From contig JADGJT010000226.1 of the NCBI GenBank assembly GCA_027604005.1, positions 311-38,295 of the forward strand: DNA of 37,985 nt, written 5' to 3'. Source of the stretch: Dinochytrium kinnereticum. Its lineage: Eukaryota; Chytridiomycota; Chytridiomycetes; Chytridiales; Chytridiaceae. The notes under the pieces were generated by a model. It ran no database searches, had not been told where the DNA came from, and was given only the letters and a program-made list of their open reading frames with translations. Numbering within the stretch: the first letter of the stretch is position 1; the number at the start of each line of letters is the position of its first letter. Made by a program: the position numbers and the translations under genes. Of this stretch, positions 31,449 through 37,985 are shown one piece after another.

Positions 31449-34415
31449 ATGTCTCTGGACAAAAATGATGCGACAAAAGATTTACCTGAAAGGGCAATAT
31501 GTAGAATCCTCTCGCACTCTGCCTCCGCGAAGGATCTCGCAAACATAGCTTCGGTGAACCGTCGCTTCAAAGAAGTTGCCTCAACAGCACAAGCCAAAGC
31601 CGCATGGCTCATGCAACAGGCTGACGCTTTGGAGGCCTGGGCGGACCGCAAACTTATCGCCCGTCCTTCAAGAGTAGCAGCATGGCTGGCTTTAGTTTCA
31701 AGGGCCTCTGTTAATGGATCAAGCAGTGAAGATGCCTGGATCGTGGGAATCCGTCGAAGTTCGAGGGAATTGGATGAGGCGGCACTTCAGGACTTGGATC
31801 TCGCTGAAAGAGTTGCCCTCGTTGATTCGATATTTGTCGGTAGCCTGGACACTTGCTCCAACTTCTTGGGTGTGCTTAACCCACCAAATGAAACAATGAG
31901 AACCAACCCACAACATCGTTCGTCGGACCATCAGGAGGGCTCCCGCGGACACATATCCTTGTCAGACTATTGTCAGGAGCAGAAGGACCTAAGGGCGGCG
32001 CTGACGCAGAACGGATGTTCCAAGGTGTACAAGGCTATCTGGTCTACTCTATGCACGCTTTTGCGAGTAAATGTGATTGTTCAGGAGATTCTGGCCGATA
32101 CTGATGCCTTGTCGCCATACCAAACCTCACTGATTCAAGGGGACCAACCTGATGTTGGAGGATCCGCACCAGCTACACTGAATCGGATGAAAGGTGCACA
32201 GTCTTCTCGAAGTTTGAAAGAGAACCTACGGAAGATATCAAATGCCCTCAAGACGATACCCAAGCAAGATGACGAGTCGCCTAAATCGAGGCTTCTCAAA
32301 ATTCTCGATGAGCAAAGCTGGAGAGAGGCACTATATGCAGCTATAACTGTCCATGACGAGAATTCGTTTCCTCTTAAAACCATTATCATTCGCGTGGCTA
32401 CCCAGAACCCGGTTTCCGTCTCAGATGTGGGCACGGTTGCAAGTGCAAACTCTTTGTGCAGCATCTCACCAGGGCGATCGCTTGGTATTGACATTAAAAG
32501 ATTCGCAAAGGACGCTCCTGTTTTAGCAGGCCATCTGGGAAGACTCGGGGCCTTGAAAGAAATGGTAGATGGGATGGGATGGGACCTTGATGACGACGAG
32601 GACCATGATGCGGGTGCAGAGGAATCGGAGACGACTGGGAATGGGGGGGGTTGTGAAACTTTGAAGGCAGCAGCAAGCGCAGGGCATTGGCCCGTTGTTC
32701 TTTATGTGGTGGGTCAGACCGGTTTCTCGGAGCACCATGAGGGGCTGGTATACACATACCGCGGCCTCTACATTCTCTGCCAGTGCGGTGAACATAAGAC
32801 GTTTGACGCTGTCCCGACGGTTTTGGAGGGTTGGCGAGCAGACGAGGGAGCTTTGCACGAGATGGTGGGTGCTAACGTTGAAAGAGGAGAGTTCAAAAAG
32901 TCGGCCAACAAGATATATCGTAATGCACTGGCAACTCGCTCATTTGCTCTCAGATGGAGAGTAGCAATGGAAATGGCTTGTGAAAAAGGAATGACGGGGT
33001 TGGTTTCCCGTCTCTGCCAGGAACGGAAAGAGGCGGAGCACAGCGCGATTTTCCCAACCACTAGGATGTTTGCTCTTGCCCTCGCCAATGAGCACTATCA
33101 CACCGCGGACGCTATTCTTTCTCTTCGTGCGACCAACGACGTGGCGAAAGCGGTCTTAGATGTTGTTCAAGTGAACTCCAAATCATCCTATAAGACCTCG
33201 GACGCTTCCGCTTCATCTTCATCGGTGGGCCCTCCATGGGATCAGAAAGATATTCTTTCGGGGGGCGTCTGTAGACGAGAGGAGTGGAATAATCTTGTTC
33301 AGCGATATTGTACTATCCACGCTGAAAATCTAGCACCTCAACTTGGAATAGAAGTTCCCGCCACCAGCACTTTACACCTTGCCCATCTCGTCTCGAAAGG
33401 AGATGCGGAAGATAGGAGCTATCCTACATCAATCCGAGGATCGATTGATAGGCTGAGCTCAGAAGCCTGGAGGGCGGCGGCAGAAAAACATCGGGAACTG
33501 GCAATCCGATTCTTTTTCGAATCAGCACCAAAACCTATGCCAATTCACCCAAAACTTGGAGAAGAGTTGATATGGGCGGCCGTAGGAGCTGGCAACATCG
33601 AGGCTGCATATGCTATCCGTGATGCTGGTGATGCTATCAAGATTGGATGGATGGAGTCTGCTCCTCTTATATCAACAATTGCAGGGCCTTCGCATAACAG
33701 AAAGTTTTCGGCATCTCCAGCTGATACTTTCCAAATTCTAAGTAACGGGAATACGGTGCCACCTGCTGCTGCTATGGTCCTTTTATCGGCTCTTGGCGGT
33801 ACATGGATCCCGCCGACTTTCTCGATTATGCAGAAATGCACTTGCACAAGTTCTGGCGCGGTTTTCAACAGTAACGGCTCTAATGCTGTAAGTGGGAAAG
33901 CGAGTCTTGACCTTGGCGCGATCCTCATCGCCGCAGAGATGTCGCGGTCCGGGGCGAGATTCAATGCCGAGGACTGCGAGACGGTATCCGAAACTTTATC
34001 TCGGGACTCGTCGTTTGTGGAAGGCATCCTATCAAGGCCATTCACTGCAAGGCAGATCATGAACGTGGACGATAAAATGTGGACTGCTTTCCTTTCTGGG
34101 AAGCTGGACGAAGTAAAGGCAAAGATGGTTGAAGAAGGGACAGAGGTTCCGACCTTTAGCTGGATGGAACCTGCCGAAATATTCCCACTGCGTCAACCGT
34201 TGAGCAATATCGCAAGCAAAGATTCTTTTTCTTCTGGCTCTGGTTCTGGTTCTCAAACTTTTACCGCCGATTTTGGAACTGACTTTGATGAGACAAACCC
34301 AGAGTTGCTTCAGGTGTTTTTGGGACTTGGTGGCAAGCTCCCTGAAAGAGCAAGCAGCGTGAAGTCTGGCGTAAAACAAAAGGCTTTAAAGCGCGTGATG
34401 AATGCTGCGATGTGA
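31449..34415 (+). CDS. Large F-box-like protein with degenerate repeats
   Basis: Intronless, 988 residues. The N-terminus (residues 11-45: DLPERAICRILSHSASAKDL then ANIASVNRRFKEVA) has the pattern of an F-box, with LP, an IL core and a conserved NRRF-like segment; F-boxes bind Skp1 in SCF ubiquitin ligases. The rest is alpha-helical in character with repeat-like segments such as CETLKAAASAGHWPVVLYVV, RVAMEMACEKGMTGLVSRLC and GEELIWAAVGAGNIEAAYAI. Spacing and AA/GH pairs recall badly degenerate ankyrin repeats, common in chytrid F-box/ankyrin proteins. A Ser-Gly run (SSGSGSGS) lies near 930. The function beyond possible substrate recruitment is unknown; the ankyrin assignment is weak. A promoter and leader intron precede the gene. 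Confidence 0.7.
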   Translation: MSLDKNDATKDLPERAICRILSHSASAKDLANIASVNRRFKEVASTAQAKAAWLMQQADALEAWADRKLIARPSRVAAWLALVSRASVNGSSSEDAWIVGIRRSSRELDEAALQDLDLAERVALVDSIFVGSLDTCSNFLGVLNPPNETMRTNPQHRSSDHQEGSRGHISLSDYCQEQKDLRAALTQNGCSKVYKAIWSTLCTLLRVNVIVQEILADTDALSPYQTSLIQGDQPDVGGSAPATLNRMKGAQSSRSLKENLRKISNALKTIPKQDDESPKSRLLKILDEQSWREALYAAITVHDENSFPLKTIIIRVATQNPVSVSDVGTVASANSLCSISPGRSLGIDIKRFAKDAPVLAGHLGRLGALKEMVDGMGWDLDDDEDHDAGAEESETTGNGGGCETLKAAASAGHWPVVLYVVGQTGFSEHHEGLVYTYRGLYILCQCGEHKTFDAVPTVLEGWRADEGALHEMVGANVERGEFKKSANKIYRNALATRSFALRWRVAMEMACEKGMTGLVSRLCQERKEAEHSAIFPTTRMFALALANEHYHTADAILSLRATNDVAKAVLDVVQVNSKSSYKTSDASASSSSVGPPWDQKDILSGGVCRREEWNNLVQRYCTIHAENLAPQLGIEVPATSTLHLAHLVSKGDAEDRSYPTSIRGSIDRLSSEAWRAAAEKHRELAIRFFFESAPKPMPIHPKLGEELIWAAVGAGNIEAAYAIRDAGDAIKIGWMESAPLISTIAGPSHNRKFSASPADTFQILSNGNTVPPAAAMVLLSALGGTWIPPTFSIMQKCTCTSSGAVFNSNGSNAVSGKASLDLGAILIAAEMSRSGARFNAEDCETVSETLSRDSSFVEGILSRPFTARQIMNVDDKMWTAFLSGKLDEVKAKMVEEGTEVPTFSWMEPAEIFPLRQPLSNIASKDSFSSGSGSGSQTFTADFGTDFDETNPELLQVFLGLGGKLPERASSVKSGVKQKALKRVMNAAM

Positions 34416-35284
34416 TCAGGTCATCCTTCTTCTATTGTCTTATGAATATACCTATTATTGAAAAGAATGGACTGTTGGAAATAAGCTCACGGGAGAGTAA
34501 GCAAAATGTTATGAGCTTGAGTGAATAAAGTGATAGTAGTAATCAAAGCTGTGCTTTGCAATTACAGCCTTTGACTGGGTTGGTGGAAATGGTTTGTTGT
34601 ATGCGGATTCCCCAAGTTAATCATTATCATCTGTATATGTGGTTATCTACCCAGGAAGAGTGGGCAGGGAGGGAGAAGTCTGTGTGTGATGACCAGCTTC
34701 TCTGTTTAGCGCATTGGTCAAACAACCTTTACTCTATTCGTGATGGTGTCAACCTGGGCAGTCTCGATATCTCATGAATTATGAGAGCGAAGAGGGGATG
34801 GCTCGAAGATGTTGTGTTTAACAACGTTAGTTCCGTCAAATAGCCATCGATGTGAATTGATTTATTGCTTTTCCACATGTAATGGTTCATGGATCGTCCT
34901 ACTCCTTTCGTAAAGGGTCCCTAATGATTTGTCGTTTTTTGTATATAAGAGACTTGATGATCTAATTCTCAGATGAAAAAATGTACCGAATATTTCTATA
35001 AATCGGTTGTTGAAATATTCAACTTTCAAAATAGCGGACTATCATTTAAAGTTCGCGTCTAGTCTTCCAAGAGATGGAACAAAGCATCTGATGGCTTGCC
35101 ATAGCGATGATTTGCAATAACTTAATTCGTTGAGTGGTGATTTTCATAAACCTTCGCGATACGGTATGCCTCCTCACAGATCATGTAGCTGCTCAAGCAA
35201 TAAGGATTTGCGCGAAGATTTGCAATAGTTCTGTAGAATGTAGGAAACCAACAATTCATAGATTTCACAGTTCGTTATTCCACC
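34416..35284 (+). other. Intergenic region upstream of the GPCR gene
   Basis: An 869-bp AT-rich stretch with no supported gene. It contains TATA-like TCTATAAATC near 34995-35004, immediately followed by an inverted repeat GTTGAA-ATA-TTCAAC at 35009-35023. The distance to the GPCR ATG (35285) is about 280 bp. Confidence 0.45.
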
Positions 35285-37985
35285 ATGAGAAGCAGTGGAG
35301 CCCTCGCTCTCCTTTTTGGGGCGATATTGTCCCAGATTCAAATCGCTCACTCGGTCATTACGTCAAGAACTGCCAACAACACGCTCGAATTCGGTTACGG
35401 ATGCGGAGGTCAATGCCAAAATCACTATCGATGGCTTCTGCAGGAGTATCAAAACCGTTTCCTAAATCGGTCCTTTATCGAGCTCTTCCACCCGGATATT
35501 ACGACTCAAACACTTCTGAAAACCATGTTTGACCTTCAAATCGCGCCGGATGTTATGTCGACCCTTCCGGCACAGGTCAAGCAACTGAGCTTGTTGCAAA
35601 ATAGAATGTGAGGAGCCTAGTATTATTCCTATGTATTGGTTTGACACGTTGACTCCTTCAGGTTGGCCAATCTCTCAGACACATATGAGAAGTATCCATA
35701 CAACACGTTTCCAGCCAACTACAAGAGCATTTGCACATGTAAGTAAGCTTATTTCTCGTGATTTTTTGCTCTCAGGGACGCGGCATAATCTTCCTCAATA
35801 CCGCTGTTTCTTCCAGATACGTCTAAAAACGAAACTATGCAGGTAGGTTAAGTGTCATATCTGTTAAACTAAACCCAAACCTAGTTTTGCATACCCATCA
35901 ATATCTTTGCTCAGAAAGTTTTTATCAGGTAACTTTACAACAACTACTAGCTATTTTGGGGATTTCTCTCATCTCATTATTCAACGTGAAAATACAAATA
36001 TTATCTAACGTCGATACCTATAAAAAAAAGACCATCCGTTTTCAGTTTCTATAACGTCTCGATACCAACAGACTTTGAATCCTTATTAGGTTTACCTTAC
36101 CATAGTTTTAGCAATGATTCACCTTTTTTTTACATTGTAGATGCTTGTGATGGTTTTGCTCGAAAAGGAAGAGTTTTATTTTTTATGGGCATAAGGGATC
36201 AAATATTTCCTGTTCAGTACTATTTCGGCGCACTATTTACAAGGCTTTGGGGTGCCGAGCTCTATGAACGACTTCTGGCTGGATTCCTTGCTTGGACTTC
36301 TTCCGAGGTCACAGAAACCATGGCACACTGGAAACAGATGCTTGATCGACAGTGTTTTGGAAATACTACATTTATGCAATCTTATGATTTTTCGTAAGTT
36401 TTTTTTTATCGTTAAACCTAAACGCGGTGCATTTTCTCAACTGACTCTACAATTCCCTCACCATAATCATGCAAGCCTTACGCATCGATGGTGGAATAGA
36501 CATCCAAATAATACCATGTTTGGAATGACCATTATGCCTAGTTGGTACAACTACTTCAGAGCAAATGGCCCGGAACCCCTAGTCAACGGAGATATCCCCT
36601 CCATGCCTTTCCCGCCGATCCGCAAAAACTTCCCTCGTGTAGAGATCATTAGTGCGGAAGCTGTTGCCGTAAGCGCCAGATCCAAGAATGTGACAGAAGC
36701 CGTGAGAATGGCTGAGTTTTTTACTGGTGCCGATGCTCATCGACAGGGTCTGATAACTGGTGGTGTTTCTTCATCTTTTATTCCTGGCATTGGTTCATTG
36801 AACAACTCGGATTATAATATGCTGACAACCGCTGATCGGGTCGTTCTGTGGTTTGATGGAATCGCTGTTTCAGATATTGCTGATTATGCATACAAAGTAG
36901 GTTTGCCGATGTGAATTGATAAGCCTTAGCATTGATTTATTTATCGCAAACTCATCTCTTTACAAGGCCATGCGTGACTTTATGCTGAATCAGACAACAT
37001 GGCCACAGCATGCTAAGGTAAAGCGCTTTTTATTGTCTTGAACTGTGTATGTCTAACGTTTTCTACCTAAATAGAACCTTCACAACATCGCCCAAGAAAA
37101 GTACAACAGCACTACACCTCAGCCAAATGTCTTCATTGATCTTACCCGAAGTGGGGTGAACATGCCAAGAGCCGATGGTTCAGGGAATCCCATTTTCATA
37201 GAAAACGCTACTGTAGTGTTCCAGCCTACAACCTCGAATGCACTAATCTACTACACAATCGATGGGTCCGAGCCGATAGCAGGAATTTCGACCTTGTATC
37301 AGAAACCCGTTACCTTGTTGGCACCTCGAACTTTTGGCCCCGTGACATTCATCGTTAAAGCCAAGTCGCTGAAGCCATCGCTTACCTCTGCTTCAGACAC
37401 CGCATCGATATCTGTGACAGTCCAGAGAAGCTCCGCCGTATGTCGAATAGGGTGCCAGTTCGGGATCTGTATTGACGACGATATCTGCTCTTGTGATGCA
37501 TTCCATCAAAATCTTCTCTATAGAAACTGCTCCGAGGATATCCCGCAAGTTTTTACGAGTACTAAAGGCGCCATTGGGCTCGCTATCACCGTTGCCAATT
37601 CCGTGCTAATGGCTGCCTATGGTGCAATTGGAGTTCTTTTCATTATCTACTTCAACCACAAAGCCATCAAAGCTGCGACATCGTCTGCAATGGTGCTGAT
37701 TGTGGTCGGTTGCATGATGGGATGCTCGGCTTTGTACTTTATGATCCAGAAGCCAACAGAGTTCACATGTAATGCTCGCCACTGGTTCTTCTCGATAGGT
37801 AAATTTCCTATCCACTCGGAGTTATAATGTTTTCTGTTGTTTTGCTGGGCATTGATTGCCGGTCACTTGCTCGTCGTATTGTTTTACCTTCTCTGAGTAC
37901 ATCATCTAACCTTCTCTGCTATCACTTAAGGTTTCGGACTTATCTGGGGTAATATTCTTGCGAAAGGTTATAGAATCTACCGTAT
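35285..37985 (+). CDS. Chimeric class C (GABA-B-like) GPCR, 3' end cut off
   Basis: Ten exons are visible: 35285-35607, 35662-35738, 35817-35842, 35885-35928, 36046-36089, 36141-36393, 36476-36896, 36967-37017, 37075-37798 and 37931 to the window end. They encode 672 residues so far, with consistent phases. Order: signal peptide (MRSSGALALLFGAILSQIQI); an ectodomain to about 440 with features of an ABC-type solute-binding protein (DGIAVSDIADYAYKA; FTGADAHRQGLITGGVSSSF); a chitobiase/hexosaminidase C-terminal-like beta domain near 459-530 (IYYTIDGSEPIAG); a six-cysteine EGF-like module near 534-563; then membrane helices TM1 (577-606), TM2 (615-637) and TM3 with TCNARHWFFSIGFGLIWG and AKGYRIYRI, the GABA-B/mGluR pattern. 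Such receptors are expanded in chytrids and may sense nutrients or sugars; the ligand is inferred only from domains. The remaining four helices lie outside the window. Confidence 0.88.

Noticed and set aside
34556..34777. Small plus-strand open frame after the F-box-like gene
   Set aside because: It has no recognisable motif and no ATG context; it is probably 3'UTR or spacer.

Overview
This is nuclear DNA of an early-diverging fungus, most likely a zoosporic chytrid (Chytridiomycota or a close relative). Three things point there. The genes carry many short GT-AG introns (about 34-130 bp) and are closely packed. Several products are typical fungal proteins: a Vnx1-type cation/proton exchanger with a YccF domain, a Mag2/RNF10 RING protein, a PPR-like mitochondrial protein and a PaxU-like DUF829 family. 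Alongside these are proteins that Dikarya lack: a PEN-2 gamma-secretase subunit, and a class C (GABA-B-like) GPCR with a composite ectodomain. The standard genetic code fits all gene models. No rRNA, tRNA, CRISPR array or transposon was seen. Exon coordinates were worked out by hand from reading frame, splice dinucleotides and protein family knowledge; phases were checked to sum correctly.

Layout. 1-1006: low-complexity non-coding DNA with microsatellites. 1007-2109 (-): carboxymuconolactone-decarboxylase/AhpD-like protein, divergent from and almost touching 2104-4179 (+), a PPR-like mitochondrial protein. 4609-5484 (+): four-AT-hook protein. 6148-8497 (-): SPO11 in ten exons, with a candidate minor-spliceosome (U12-type) intron and a long insert inside its Toprim domain. 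8597-9997 (-): DEK_C plus double SWIB protein. 10149-10523 (+): PEN-2. 10834-11936 (+): TDP2-like phosphodiesterase. 12001-15492 (-): three tandem DUF829/TMEM53 alpha/beta hydrolases with identical intron positions. 15613-18437 (+): large unrecognised coiled-coil protein. 19889-22583 (+): RNF10/Mag2 RING protein. 22992-28139 (-): 1567-residue CAX-type exchanger. 28862-31022 (+): APC/LAT amino-acid permease. 31449-34415 (+): 988-residue F-box-like protein with a TATA box and a probable 5'UTR intron. 35285-37985 (+, cut by the window end): chimeric class C GPCR.

The genes do not form a single pathway; this is an ordinary euchromatic stretch. Loose functional links are DNA transactions (SPO11, TDP2, SWIB and AT-hook proteins) and membrane transport or signalling (exchanger, permease, GPCR, PEN-2). 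The points most worth following up are the U12-type intron in SPO11, the SPO11 Toprim insert, the fungal PEN-2, and the GPCR architecture (solute-binding-protein-like + chitobiase-C-like + six-Cys module + 7TM).
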